A stretch of DNA of 64,000 bases from Rhizobium sp. 11515TR. Lineage in GTDB: Bacteria > Pseudomonadota > Alphaproteobacteria > Rhizobiales > Rhizobiaceae. The stretch spans positions 3,019,501 through 3,083,500 of the forward strand of contig NZ_CP022998.1 of assembly GCF_002277895.1 (NCBI RefSeq), written 5' to 3'. The notes beneath the pieces were generated by a model. It searched no databases, was not told where the DNA came from, and saw nothing but the letters and a program-made list of their open reading frames with translations. The position numbers were made by a program, and so were the translations under genes. The first letter of the stretch is position 1. Every line of letters begins with the position of its first letter. Shown piece after piece: positions 40,344 through 48,813 of the stretch.

Positions 40344-40363
40344 ACATAAAGATATCTTTATGT
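40344..40363. promoter_or_regulatory. 20-bp palindromic operator before metH
   Basis: ACATAAAGATATCTTTATGT is a perfect palindrome 43-62 nt upstream of the metH start. Its central 16 bp are identical to the site at 3012-3027 before the ArsR-methyltransferase/metF operon. Confidence 0.8.
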
Positions 40364-40568
40364 CAACATATCTATGCTTTTAACCGCTCGATAGCAAGGA
40401 CGATGCTTCCATCCTCTCGGCCGTTTCAGGAAAATAACCGTACCTGCGCTAATTGCCGATCCGACCATGGACAACGCAGTGCCGACGACACAGTTTCATC
40501 CATAACGCCATGACAGCGCTTTCGAGCGGCGCTATACGGCGTCAGGAAAAGAATCCATGGAGGACGGC

Positions 40569-41825
40569 ATGAACATACAGGTTGAACCCGCAGCGCTCGG
40601 AAACTGGAGCACGCGCGCCTACCATCGGCACTGGCTGCTTGGTCAAGCGGACGCGCTTTTCGATTTCTTCCAGTACCGCGCCGTCAATCCCAAAGGCGGC
40701 TTCTACGACATGGACGATGCCGGCAAGCCGTTGGATAAGGCAAATCCCGTGCGCGGCATTCACTCGACCGCCCGCATGGTGCACTGCTTCTCGATCGGGT
40801 CGTTGCTCGGTCGTCCCGGCGCAAACGAAATTGTCGACCACGGCATGAACTATCTATGGAATCACCATCGCGACACGGAGCATGGCGGCTACTTTTGGTC
40901 GCTGAACAATGACGGCCCCGTCGATTCCAGCAAGCAGGGCTATGGCCACGCTTTCGTGCTGCTTGCTGCCTCATCCGCAAAGACGATCGGCCATCCACTG
41001 GCCGATGGCATGTTGGCAGATGTCACGGAAATTCTGAATACTAAGTTCTGGGAAGCGAAGCACGGGGCGATTGCCGAGGAATTCAATCGGGATTGGTCGT
41101 TGATTGACGGAGGCACCTATCGCGGCCAGAACTCCAACATGCACCTGACGGAAGCCCTGATGGCCGCATTCGAAGCGACCGGCGACAAGACATATCTCGA
41201 AAAAGCCGAAAGCATCGCCGATCTCGTCATCCGCCGTTCGGCTGGATCCGTCGGCTGGCGCGTTGCCGAACATTTCAACGCCGATTGGGTGCTTGACAAG
41301 AATTACCGCGGCAACGAGATGTTCCGTCCATCGGGAACGACACCAGGGCATTGGCTGGAATGGGCGCGTCTCATCCTGCAACTCTGGGCGCTGGGGGAAA
41401 AGCGTCATGACTGGATGCCGGAAGCAGCCAAGGGGCTCTTCTCTCAGTCCATGTCACTCGGCTGGGACAACAAGAAGAATGGATTCTTCTATACGCTCGA
41501 CTGGGAAGATGTACCTGCAAAGCGCAACAAGCTTTGGTGGCCTGCGTGCGAGGGTGCCGGTGCGGCTCACTATCTGAATGAACACGTCCCGAGCGATTTC
41601 CACGAAGAAAGCTACCGCAAGATCTGGAGCGTAATCGGCCAGGCCTTTATCGATCGTGCCAATGGCGGCTGGCATGAGGAACTGACGGAAGATCTCGTTC
41701 CCACTCACACGCTGTTCCCGGGCAAGGGCGATATCTATCACGCCCTGCAGGCATGCCTCATCCCCCTCTTCCCGGCAACCGGAAGCTTGACCAAAGTCAT
41801 CGCCGAGGCTGGTGGCAAGATCTGA
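40569..41825 (+). CDS. AGE/YihS-family sugar isomerase or epimerase
   Basis: 418-aa (alpha/alpha)6-barrel enzyme of the N-acylglucosamine 2-epimerase superfamily. Features are HSTARMVHCFSIGSLLG, YGHAFVLLAASSA with a conserved His, the EHFNADWVLDKN segment, SGTTPGHWLEWARLILQL and TLFPGKGDIYHALQACL near the end. Characterised relatives isomerise mannose, sulfoquinovose or cellobiose; the substrate here is open. The start is ATG 40569, with GGAGGACGGC immediately before it. It is monocistronic and not next to transport genes. Confidence 0.88.
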   Translation: MNIQVEPAALGNWSTRAYHRHWLLGQADALFDFFQYRAVNPKGGFYDMDDAGKPLDKANPVRGIHSTARMVHCFSIGSLLGRPGANEIVDHGMNYLWNHHRDTEHGGYFWSLNNDGPVDSSKQGYGHAFVLLAASSAKTIGHPLADGMLADVTEILNTKFWEAKHGAIAEEFNRDWSLIDGGTYRGQNSNMHLTEALMAAFEATGDKTYLEKAESIADLVIRRSAGSVGWRVAEHFNADWVLDKNYRGNEMFRPSGTTPGHWLEWARLILQLWALGEKRHDWMPEAAKGLFSQSMSLGWDNKKNGFFYTLDWEDVPAKRNKLWWPACEGAGAAHYLNEHVPSDFHEESYRKIWSVIGQAFIDRANGGWHEELTEDLVPTHTLFPGKGDIYHALQACLIPLFPATGSLTKVIAEAGGKI

Positions 41826-41832
41826 AAGCGGC

Positions 41833-41859
41833 GGCGGCGCCCAATCGAAGTGCGCCGCC
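41833..41859. terminator. hairpin between convergent genes
   Basis: GGCGGCGC (41833-41840) pairs with GCGCCGCC (41852-41859). There is no T-run, so it is a possible transcript-end or stabilising structure only. Confidence 0.45.
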
Positions 41860-41867
41860 TCGTTGCT

Positions 41868-42356
41868 CTATGTGAGGCTGAGATTGTGAAGCTCGTGGCC
41901 GAGGGTGAGAGCCAAGGCTTCGACAACGAGATTGTGGTCTTCGCGCTGCGGCAGCCCAGAAACGGTGACGGCGCCGATGCAGCCCGTGCCATTGACGAAG
42001 ATCGGAAAGCTGCCACCAGACGCGGCATATTCGGTGCTTGAAAGCCCGTTGTCCTCGATCGTCTTACCCTGCTGCTGCAGCCGCAACGTGCTGGCATAGC
42101 TGCTTCGAAAATAACGCAGCACCATGTTGCGCTTCCGACGGATCCAGTTGGAATTGTCGGGCGTCGAACCGGGCAAGGCTATGTAGAAAACCGGCATGGA
42201 ATGAAGCGTGATATCGATAGCAACACCCATGTTGCGCTCGCCGGCAAGATCGCGCAACAGCTTGCCGAGCACCCAAGCGGTCGAAAGGTCAAAAGCATCG
42301 AAACGCAGCGTTTCCTCCTGCAGCTCGATACGAGCAAGGTCCTGGTCGATCGTCAT
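41868..42356 (-). CDS. UPF0303 / heme-degrading-domain (HbpS-GlcG fold) protein
   Basis: 162-aa cytosolic protein of the UPF0303 family. Visible features are LRFDAFDLSTAWVLGKLLRD at the N-terminus, NWIRRKRNMVLRYFRSSY in the middle and YAASGGSFPIFVNGTGCIGA in the C-terminal half, with the glycine-rich GCIGAVTVSGLP turn of the GlcG/HbpS fold. Its biochemical role is unproven. The start is ATG 42356 after AGAAGG. It lies downstream of the ATP-grasp gene on the same strand, 59 nt away. Confidence 0.85.
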   Translation of the reverse strand: MTIDQDLARIELQEETLRFDAFDLSTAWVLGKLLRDLAGERNMGVAIDITLHSMPVFYIALPGSTPDNSNWIRRKRNMVLRYFRSSYASTLRLQQQGKTIEDNGLSSTEYAASGGSFPIFVNGTGCIGAVTVSGLPQREDHNLVVEALALTLGHELHNLSLT

Positions 42357-42415
42357 GGAAAACCTTCTTTAAAAATAGATCGGCCTATCAAACGCGCAGG
42401 GAATGATTTGTCCAC

Positions 42416-43354
42416 CTATCTCTTCGGTATTTCGAAGCCAAGCTGCCACTTCTGACCGATTGAGAAGTCATATTCATCCGGCTCGAATGCCTCGAAACCT
42501 CCGCCTGGATAAAAGGTCAGCTCCCCGACACGGACCCACTCTGCCGACGCATAGAGATCGACACGAACGAAGTCGATATCGCGAGCGACCGTTTCAGCGA
42601 CGTGAATCATCTCCTCCAGCCGCGACGGGCGGGCTACTTCGCCTGGATAGAGACCGAGATAATCCCGGTCATAGAACGGCAGCTTCTGCCAATCGGGAGT
42701 GTAGTTGCACGAATAGCCTCGACCATTTTCGCGTATGTCGATCTCGATATGGGAGACCTTCCCGCCAAACGTGAAGAGCCGATAGTCCCACGGAACTCGC
42801 CCATCAACGAGCAGCATGCTTTCAATAAGAATACAAGGCTTCAATTGGCTATAAGCCCACTCTCTATTGTAACGGGCATGATTGATTGCCAGCCACTCAC
42901 CGGACGGATCGTTCTTGAGGAGACGATCGACGTCGGCTTCACCGTAGAGAAATCGCCCCACACCGCTCGCATGGGTTGGCTTCACAACGGCCGGCAATGA
43001 AATCCCTGACCAATCCACGGAGGCTAGATCGTTGCCAACCCAAAGCGTCGGGATAACATATTGACTGCCAACCCTTTCTCCAATCAACCCTTTTGCATCG
43101 GCCTTGTCTACGAGACGCGGAAAGAGAGGGTTGCGATCGTATAATTTGCGCGCCTGTATCTTCTCGGTAAAGGTTTGAGGGGATGACAAATTAGGGAATT
43201 TGCCGCGAATGGCGCGATATTTAAGTGCGCAATAGGGCTTATCGGGCAAAGGCGACATGAGCCGCCAGAGAAGGTTATGCGCGCGCTCGCGCAATCCTTT
43301 CTGCAGATATCCCGGGATGAGAAATCCATCTTGATCGGCGGCTCGATCTATCAT
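42416..43354 (-). CDS. TupA-like ATP-grasp protein
   Basis: 312-aa protein of the ATP-grasp group found in polysaccharide and teichuronopeptide clusters. It has PQTFTEKIQARKLYDRNPLF near the N-terminus, then DKADAKGLIGERVG, an ATP-binding Lys region PAVVKPTHASGVG and a metal-binding end DIDFVRVDLYASAEWVRVGE with ELTFYPGGGFE. It may ligate an amino acid to a sugar or lipid-linked chain. ATG 43354 is chosen; a TTG 21 nt upstream is in frame. It is divergent from the flippase gene. Confidence 0.82.
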   Translation of the reverse strand: MIDRAADQDGFLIPGYLQKGLRERAHNLLWRLMSPLPDKPYCALKYRAIRGKFPNLSSPQTFTEKIQARKLYDRNPLFPRLVDKADAKGLIGERVGSQYVIPTLWVGNDLASVDWSGISLPAVVKPTHASGVGRFLYGEADVDRLLKNDPSGEWLAINHARYNREWAYSQLKPCILIESMLLVDGRVPWDYRLFTFGGKVSHIEIDIRENGRGYSCNYTPDWQKLPFYDRDYLGLYPGEVARPSRLEEMIHVAETVARDIDFVRVDLYASAEWVRVGELTFYPGGGFEAFEPDEYDFSIGQKWQLGFEIPKR

Positions 43355-43447
43355 GGTGACGGTCTCGAATTTCAACTAGAAAGCAAGTAAAAACTATCAG
43401 CCGCCCTTTAACACAAGGTTATGCGTAAGCCTTCAAGATAGATAGCC

Positions 43448-44956
43448 ATGAGCGCGTTCGTACCCAATCTCCTGAAAAGCTCGTTAATTAGCTTGGCGGC
43501 GACGTCCATCTCGCTTGCCGCGGGCTTTGCGAGCAGCATCATCGCAGCCCGCCTGCTCGGTCCTGCGGGGTCTGGCAACGTCGCCTACGCATTATGGATT
43601 GCAACGTCAGCTGCAGCATTGGCCGACATGGGCCTGCCTCAGACCCTGCTGCGCAATGCGGGCGGTCACGCGGGCGATGGTGATGCATGGAAGGCGCTGG
43701 TCGGCACTGCGCTCCGCAGTTTCCTTATATCGGTCAGCATGGTCAGTGCGGGCATTCTTCTCTTTGCCGCGATCACCTATGCTTATCGCGATGCATGGCA
43801 TGCGTGCTTCTGGCTGGTCACCGGACTCCTCTTTCTCAGTTATGCGTTCTACGTATTTTCCACAGCCGTGGCACGCGGAAGAAACCGGTTCGGGCAGACC
43901 GCCCGCACTACCCTGCTCGGCGGTGCTATGCAGGTCCCACTTGTATTCATCGGAGCCTGGTTGCTAGGCCCGACGGGAGCTTTAATCGGCTATATCGCCC
44001 GCTACCTTCCGCAAGCCTTGAAATTGCGCGACTATGTCCACCCCACGACAAGACACTCGCGGAAAAACCTATCGCCGGAAATGTTGCGCTATGGCCGATA
44101 CATCTGGTTCAGCGATCTCATCGAAATCCTCATCCTCTCCCGCATTGAATTCCTTTTTCTCGGCATCTTTCTTTCTCCCACCAGTATCGGCTACTTCGCT
44201 GCCGGGCTCGGTTTGGCCGGCCTCATCGAACAGATTATGCTCCAGATATCGCCGGCATTAATCGTCAACTTCACCGAAGCCCATGCAAGAAGCGATCCGC
44301 AGTCTCTTAATGCAGCTTACAGGCGCGTCATCCGCATAGTCGCCCTAGTCATGCTGCCGATCAGCATAGGTGGCGCAGCCATCATGCCTGAGCTTTTGCC
44401 GATGATCTTCGGCGATGCTTTCGAGCCCGCCGTGCCGGCTGCAACCACGCTGCTAGCCTTCGTATGGCTTGCCGGCATGTCCGTGATCCCTTGGGGTATC
44501 ATCAGTGCATCTGGACGAAGCGCCATTTTGCTACGCGTGCAGATTACAAGCGCTGTAGCAACGATACTCTTGCTAATCGCTTTCGTGCCATCCCTCGGCC
44601 TGGAAGGCGCGGCTCTAGCCCGCGCGATGACCGTGACATTGACGTTTGTGTTGCTTGGCTGGATGGCCTGGAAATATGTCGGCGTCACAGTCCCTTTAAC
44701 TGCGTTGGCGAAAACGCTTCTTGCGGCAGCCCTCTGTGCGGGTGCAGCAAGCCTCGGCATTTACGGTCTCGATGGGCTACCGGCACTTTTAAGCGCCATT
44801 CCCGCCGGAGCAATCACCTATCTACTGGCTATTCGTTTCTTACGCTTGATTACGCCCGAAGACGTACAAATTCTGATGACGACGGTCGGTGGAAAATTGC
44901 CGAGCGTATCACGTCTTTTCGCTGGCAGATTGCTAAGCTTCCTTGCACCCGGCTGA
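43448..44956 (+). CDS. oligosaccharide flippase (MATE-like, Wzx family)
   Basis: 502-aa inner-membrane protein with about 12-14 helices. The opening AATSISLAAGFASSIIAARL and LGPAGSGNVAYALWIATSAA is characteristic of polysaccharide_synt/Wzx proteins, and FGDAFEPAVPAATTLLAFVW occurs in the second half. It flips lipid-linked glycans to the periplasmic side. The start is ATG 43448. Its stop lies 4 nt from the end of the convergent glycosyltransferase gene. It belongs to the surface-polysaccharide group at 42-47 kb. Confidence 0.88.
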   Translation: MSAFVPNLLKSSLISLAATSISLAAGFASSIIAARLLGPAGSGNVAYALWIATSAAALADMGLPQTLLRNAGGHAGDGDAWKALVGTALRSFLISVSMVSAGILLFAAITYAYRDAWHACFWLVTGLLFLSYAFYVFSTAVARGRNRFGQTARTTLLGGAMQVPLVFIGAWLLGPTGALIGYIARYLPQALKLRDYVHPTTRHSRKNLSPEMLRYGRYIWFSDLIEILILSRIEFLFLGIFLSPTSIGYFAAGLGLAGLIEQIMLQISPALIVNFTEAHARSDPQSLNAAYRRVIRIVALVMLPISIGGAAIMPELLPMIFGDAFEPAVPAATTLLAFVWLAGMSVIPWGIISASGRSAILLRVQITSAVATILLLIAFVPSLGLEGAALARAMTVTLTFVLLGWMAWKYVGVTVPLTALAKTLLAAALCAGAASLGIYGLDGLPALLSAIPAGAITYLLAIRFLRLITPEDVQILMTTVGGKLPSVSRLFAGRLLSFLAPG

Positions 44957-44960
44957 GCGA

Positions 44961-46121
44961 TTATTGAGCTTCGTACGCGGCAGCCAGAGTTTGCCGCGCA
45001 ACCTCGTCCCAGGTCATTATTCCATCGCGGAAAGCCGCCGAACGCTGCATCGCCAGCGCTGCGTCGATCTTTTCTCGCCAAGCGACCTCGCCATCCAATC
45101 GATAGGCGATGCCGTTGGTGCGGGTAAAGGGAACGAGGTCAGGTAACAGGATCGGCAGACCACAATAGCTGTATTGGGCGAGTTTCAGGCTCGATTCCGC
45201 GAGATAGACCTCATCAGCGGTCAAGCGATAGGGAGCAATACCGAAATCAGCATGTTGCACGTAAGGGATGATGCTCTCAAAGTCCCTCTCGCCGTAGATC
45301 GTGACATTCGGTCTGGCCCAGCCATTCCATGTGGCACCAAAAACATGAAAATTCACATCCGGCGCGGCAGCGGCCATCGCGGCGACGGAAGTTTGGTCAA
45401 AAAGCATATTGCCGATGGAAATCGCATTGCGGCTACCGGGGGTATAGGGGGATGGCAGTTCGCGATCGAACAGAGTCGCATCAACGCCTTGCGGGATAGT
45501 ACGTACACGCCCGCCAGGGGGGAGGATGGCACCAAGCCGCTGTGAAGGAACGCAAATCGCATCAAAGTGGGCGATATGCCGAACTTCGATATCCTGTAGC
45601 GCCGACGCAGCCCCGATGGTCCTCAGCAGATCGCGACAAAAATACAAAATCCGCGCCCTTGGATTTAGTTTCTTGACCTTGGACAAAAAAGCCAGAGCGG
45701 AGCCGCTCTCAACGAGCACCAGATCTGCGTCGGCAATGGGACGGCGCGCAAAGGACGGAAAAAAGCTGCCATAGAGCCAAAATAGCGCCGGGCTAGCTGC
45801 ATTGAGAAAGCGGTTACCGGAACTGAAAGCATGTAGTGGGGGGAGATATGCGCCGGCTTTCAAATTAGCAGCGATGGTCTGAAACCGGTTTGCCTGATCT
45901 TGAGACAAAGCATGAAAGCGCCGGCGATCCTTAAACAAAGTGAGCCAGCTGTGGCCGATAGTAAGAAAATGGACTTCATGCCCCTGCTCGGCCCAGCGGG
46001 ATGCAATGAAGTGAATTGACGCCTTGCGATAGCCGCGCAAAAACACATGCGACGTCAAGATCACGATTTTTTGTCGTAGCTGCGCCTCTCGGCTGCCCAG
46101 CTCTAGTTCACCATTTGCCAA
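44961..46121 (-). CDS. GumK-like glycosyltransferase (GT70, glucuronosyltransferase)
   Basis: 386-aa membrane-associated GT-B transferase. The region KIVILTSHVFLRGYRKASIH, then HEVHFLTIGHSWLTLF, closely follows GumK of xanthan synthesis, which adds glucuronic acid. The nucleotide-binding half has RTIPQGVDATLF and AESSLKLAQYSYCGLPILLP. The frame starts at TTG 46121 with GGGGA upstream; a GTG in the KIVIL stretch is an alternative and there is no ATG near. It is convergent with the flippase. It probably builds an acidic exopolysaccharide. Confidence 0.85.
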   Translation of the reverse strand: MANGELELGSREAQLRQKIVILTSHVFLRGYRKASIHFIASRWAEQGHEVHFLTIGHSWLTLFKDRRRFHALSQDQANRFQTIAANLKAGAYLPPLHAFSSGNRFLNAASPALFWLYGSFFPSFARRPIADADLVLVESGSALAFLSKVKKLNPRARILYFCRDLLRTIGAASALQDIEVRHIAHFDAICVPSQRLGAILPPGGRVRTIPQGVDATLFDRELPSPYTPGSRNAISIGNMLFDQTSVAAMAAAAPDVNFHVFGATWNGWARPNVTIYGERDFESIIPYVQHADFGIAPYRLTADEVYLAESSLKLAQYSYCGLPILLPDLVPFTRTNGIAYRLDGEVAWREKIDAALAMQRSAAFRDGIMTWDEVARQTLAAAYEAQ

Positions 46122-46454
46122 AGGCGGTCCCCAACAGCGACCCTCAGCCGGTTTATGTCATGACCGACATTCAAACATCGATGAGGTCGCAGCAACGAAC
46201 AGTCATGTCCGGGGCATTGATAGCCGCAACCAAAGCCCGATTCCGCGGGATATGAACCGCAAGCGTCTAACATGCGGTTAAAGTTGTATCATCAATCATT
46301 ACATTCACGGGCTGCATCTCGCCTGGAAATTGATCGGAATTGACCAAAGGTCATCAATCCGGTCTTGAAAGTGGCACGGCTCTCGCTTGCCTGGGCGAAG
46401 CGAACAGGTCATTGATAAAGCTTTACGAATGTCTCGCCACAGGAATAGTCCAGC
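46122..46454. other. intergenic region with no recognised gene
   Basis: 333 bp between the divergent glycosyltransferase and polysaccharide lyase genes. It must hold both promoters. No clear palindrome, hairpin or short coding frame with a ribosome site was seen. Confidence 0.6.
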
Positions 46455-47423
46455 ATGAATGCAAAGTACGCACTGCCCGCCATATTGGCCTGCACCTGCG
46501 CCGCAACACCGGTTCTGGCCGATAGCCCCTCACAAATGGTGCTGCGTGATGGTTTCGACGGTACAGATTTCGCCCCCTCTGGCCATCTTTATTATCGCGA
46601 CAACTTCGAGCAAAAAGCCGGAACGATCGAATTTCAATCGGAAGTCAAGCATTCTGGAACCGGCGCATTGAAATTGAGCGTCAGACCATTCTGCCCGCCG
46701 GGTAAAGCAAACTGCAGCGAGAGAGCCGAAATATGGGAGCGCACAAAGTATCGCGTTCCATACGACCAGGGGGTTTGGTACGGTTTTGCCGTAAAATTCG
46801 CCGATCCCGTACCCTCAGGCGACCATCGCTACCTTATCGCGCAATGGAAGCGAGAAATCGGGCCGAACGCCAAAGGGGATTTCAGCCCCTTCCTCGCACT
46901 ACGGCTCAATAATGGCAAACTCTTCGCAACCGTTGAAACCAACTACGTTGCTCCCATCAAGAAACACAAGCCCGAAAGCAACGGCAAAGCCTGCAGCGAT
47001 GACGAAGCGCCGGTCTGGTTCCGTCCCGATACTAATCAAATGCGTGCATTGGTGGCCACCGACGACAACTGGGGCGTATCCGACGGGCAAGAGTTTACAG
47101 GCTGTACAGACGCCATAAAAGTAATAAATCGTGGAAACAAGCTGCCCACACCGACCTCAGGCTGGATCGATTTTGCCATTTACAGCAAACCCGGCCCCGA
47201 CGGCTCGGGACATATTGAGATATTCGCCAACAACAAATGGATTGTTACAGTTACAGGCCATATAGGACATGCAGATCACGGACTAGGAAAGAATCAATAC
47301 TTCAAATTTGGTCCTTATCGCGCCGCAGATACAACAGTATGGACGCTTTACTATGATGATTTTCGCCGTTCACCCCACTGCGCCGATGTATTATCGGACC
47401 CCAGCCTTTGCCCTATGAAGTGA
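46455..47423 (+). CDS. secreted polysaccharide lyase (PL20/heparin-lyase-like)
   Basis: 322-aa exported protein. The signal peptide (residues 1-22) ends CAATPVLAD. The mature part is a jelly-roll lyase of the Polysacc_lyase group: FDGTDFAPSGHLYYRDNFEQ, CSERAEIWERTKYRVPYDQG, VWYGFAVKF and a C-terminal AADTTVWTLYYDDFRRSPHC. Related PL20 enzymes cut glucuronans by beta-elimination, which would suit a polymer made with the neighbouring GumK-like glucuronosyltransferase. Cys pairs may form disulfides. The exact substrate is unknown. Confidence 0.85.
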   Translation: MNAKYALPAILACTCAATPVLADSPSQMVLRDGFDGTDFAPSGHLYYRDNFEQKAGTIEFQSEVKHSGTGALKLSVRPFCPPGKANCSERAEIWERTKYRVPYDQGVWYGFAVKFADPVPSGDHRYLIAQWKREIGPNAKGDFSPFLALRLNNGKLFATVETNYVAPIKKHKPESNGKACSDDEAPVWFRPDTNQMRALVATDDNWGVSDGQEFTGCTDAIKVINRGNKLPTPTSGWIDFAIYSKPGPDGSGHIEIFANNKWIVTVTGHIGHADHGLGKNQYFKFGPYRAADTTVWTLYYDDFRRSPHCADVLSDPSLCPMK

Positions 47424-47554
47424 CAAGGCTGCCGAGGATGTGTGCCTCTAGATCAATATGGCGATCCACATTCCGACAGTGTGCTTTTTTTGAGAAATGG
47501 CCGAACTTTTTCCTTTCTCGATAGTTATCTTCTTTCGTGAAGGAGGCGATCGAA

Positions 47555-47851
47555 ATGCTTACTACCCATCGCGATTGCAAACAGCATGTGAAGAGGAATG
47601 CAATACCCTCCCTAGGTGAAATTGAAGGGCGAGTTGCGGTCCTCGAAATTGTCGCTCAGTCTGCGCTAACACATGTCTTCGACGAAGGTGAAGTCGATAT
47701 CGATGCGGCATTGCTGGCCCAGATCCGCAGAGCCATGCATCGCAAATGCAAGGACTTGAAACTTGACGGCGACGATACGGCATCGGCACTTTTATACGCC
47801 GAGGAATTGATTGAGGCCGCGGTTAAGGCGTCGCATCCAATCCATCAATGA
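47555..47851 (+). CDS. hypothetical protein, 98 aa
   Basis: Soluble, mostly helical, acidic protein without a recognised family. The start is ATG 47555 because AAGGAGG lies 8 nt upstream at 47540-47546; an in-frame GTG at 47537 overlaps that site. Sequence features: IPSLGEIEGRVAVLEIVAQS, a central acidic VFDEGEVDIDAALLAQ and a C-terminal helix ALLYAEELIEAAVKAS. Its stop overlaps the start of a small membrane-protein gene (ATGA), so the two are made together. Confidence 0.7.
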   Translation: MLTTHRDCKQHVKRNAIPSLGEIEGRVAVLEIVAQSALTHVFDEGEVDIDAALLAQIRRAMHRKCKDLKLDGDDTASALLYAEELIEAAVKASHPIHQ

Positions 47852-47997
47852 TGCCTTCTCGGCCAAGGCTGGTTTTGTCCCTCTTGGTGGCGCTGGCAAT
47901 TACGCTCGGCGTCCTCTTGTTTGTTGCACCACACGATACAGCGGTGAAGATCGTCCCTCCCGCCGCGCCGCCCAGCGGGCCTCAAAATCGGCAATAA
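47848..47997 (+). CDS. small membrane-anchored protein, 49 aa
   Basis: The 49-codon frame starts at ATG 47848, overlapping the stop of the preceding gene in an ATGA junction. The product begins MMPSRPRLVLSLLVALAITL and continues GVLLFVAPHDTAV, one transmembrane helix with a basic N-terminus. The tail is proline-rich (PPAAPPSGPQ) and would lie in the periplasm. No function is known. Coupling to the upstream gene and codon usage support it. Confidence 0.6.
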   Translation: MMPSRPRLVLSLLVALAITLGVLLFVAPHDTAVKIVPPAAPPSGPQNRQ

Positions 47998-48160
47998 TGT
48001 GCCCAAGAATAGACCTGTGTCACGTTAAGGCACACGCAGTCTGTCCCATATCAGGCTGCCGTTAACGTCGCGGGATGAACTCGGTTGCAAATTTCCAAAC
48101 CCCAAGCAGTGTTCGCTTCACCCACCCGATGCCAAGCTCCAACAATGAATGGTGTAGCGA

Positions 48161-48367
48161 ATGTCTATGATGGTCAATGCGCCGCTTTACCCTGATGATA
48201 TCGATGTTCTCGCAGGCGCACTTTTTGCGTGGTGTGCCGAACGCAGTATTAAATTACAAAGTCAGGAAGGTCTGTCTGCAGCCAATGTAGCCATAGACCT
48301 CTACAATGCCGGCTATCAAACACAAGATCGGTTGCTTGGCGCATTGCATGACTACGATTTTCATTGA
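48161..48367 (+). CDS. hypothetical protein, 68 aa
   Basis: Small soluble protein beginning MSMMVNAPLYPDDIDVLAGA. Features are LFAWCAERSIKLQSQEGLSA and an amphipathic LYNAGYQTQDRLLGALHDYD at the C-terminus. The composition and even codon use suggest a real gene of the type common in Rhizobium, but I recognise no function. The ribosome site is poor and ATG 48170 is an alternative start. Confidence 0.55.
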   Translation: MSMMVNAPLYPDDIDVLAGALFAWCAERSIKLQSQEGLSAANVAIDLYNAGYQTQDRLLGALHDYDFH

Positions 48368-48459
48368 TGCCTTGCCCGGACATTCAGTTTTGCACCTAAA
48401 CCCTGAGCACAATTTCTCCAGGAATCATATCGAAAAACGCGGCGGTAGTGACCGCTATT

Positions 48460-48813
48460 TTATGCAGCATTCTCTTTGAAGACATTAGCGATACAGTCTC
48501 GCTCTTCGAGAATTCCGGACCATTCATCCTGATAATATGTAGAGTCGTAGATCAGCGTGAAAGGACCTTGATAGCCAGCCACGTTGGAAAGCTTAATGCA
48601 GCGGACATAATCCTCTGTATCAAGGCCAGTGGCTGAATAACGCCCCTTTGCATGACAGAGTTCGGCCCGGCCCATGATCTTTGCTAGATCTTCGTATTTA
48701 CCATCCCGCTCCCAGTTGCCGAAATCACCGTTGAGGCCGACTTTGTCGTGCAAAGCATCGAGAATCCGATTGACCTCCGTCGGTCCCGGTAGCAGGTTGA
48801 ACCAATTTTCTTC
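48460..48813 (-). pseudogene. 3' remnant of a sugar phosphate isomerase/epimerase (TIM-barrel) gene
   Basis: The last 118 codons of a xylose-isomerase-like TIM-barrel protein. Reading from the junction: EENWFNLLPGPTEVNRILDA, then LNGDFGNWERDGKYEDLAKI, ELCHAKGRY and GYQGPFTLIYDSTYYQDEW. These are metal- and substrate-site strands of the family's C-terminal third. Everything upstream is replaced by the prophage portal gene, which runs into it in another frame through the shared GAAGAAAATTGG (48802-48813). It has no start of its own and is not expected to make a working enzyme. Confidence 0.75.

Noticed and set aside
48460..48753. Independent 97-aa gene
   Set aside because: Its translation matches only the C-terminal third of a TIM-barrel isomerase and the homology continues upstream of its first Met to the phage junction, so it is a gene remnant.
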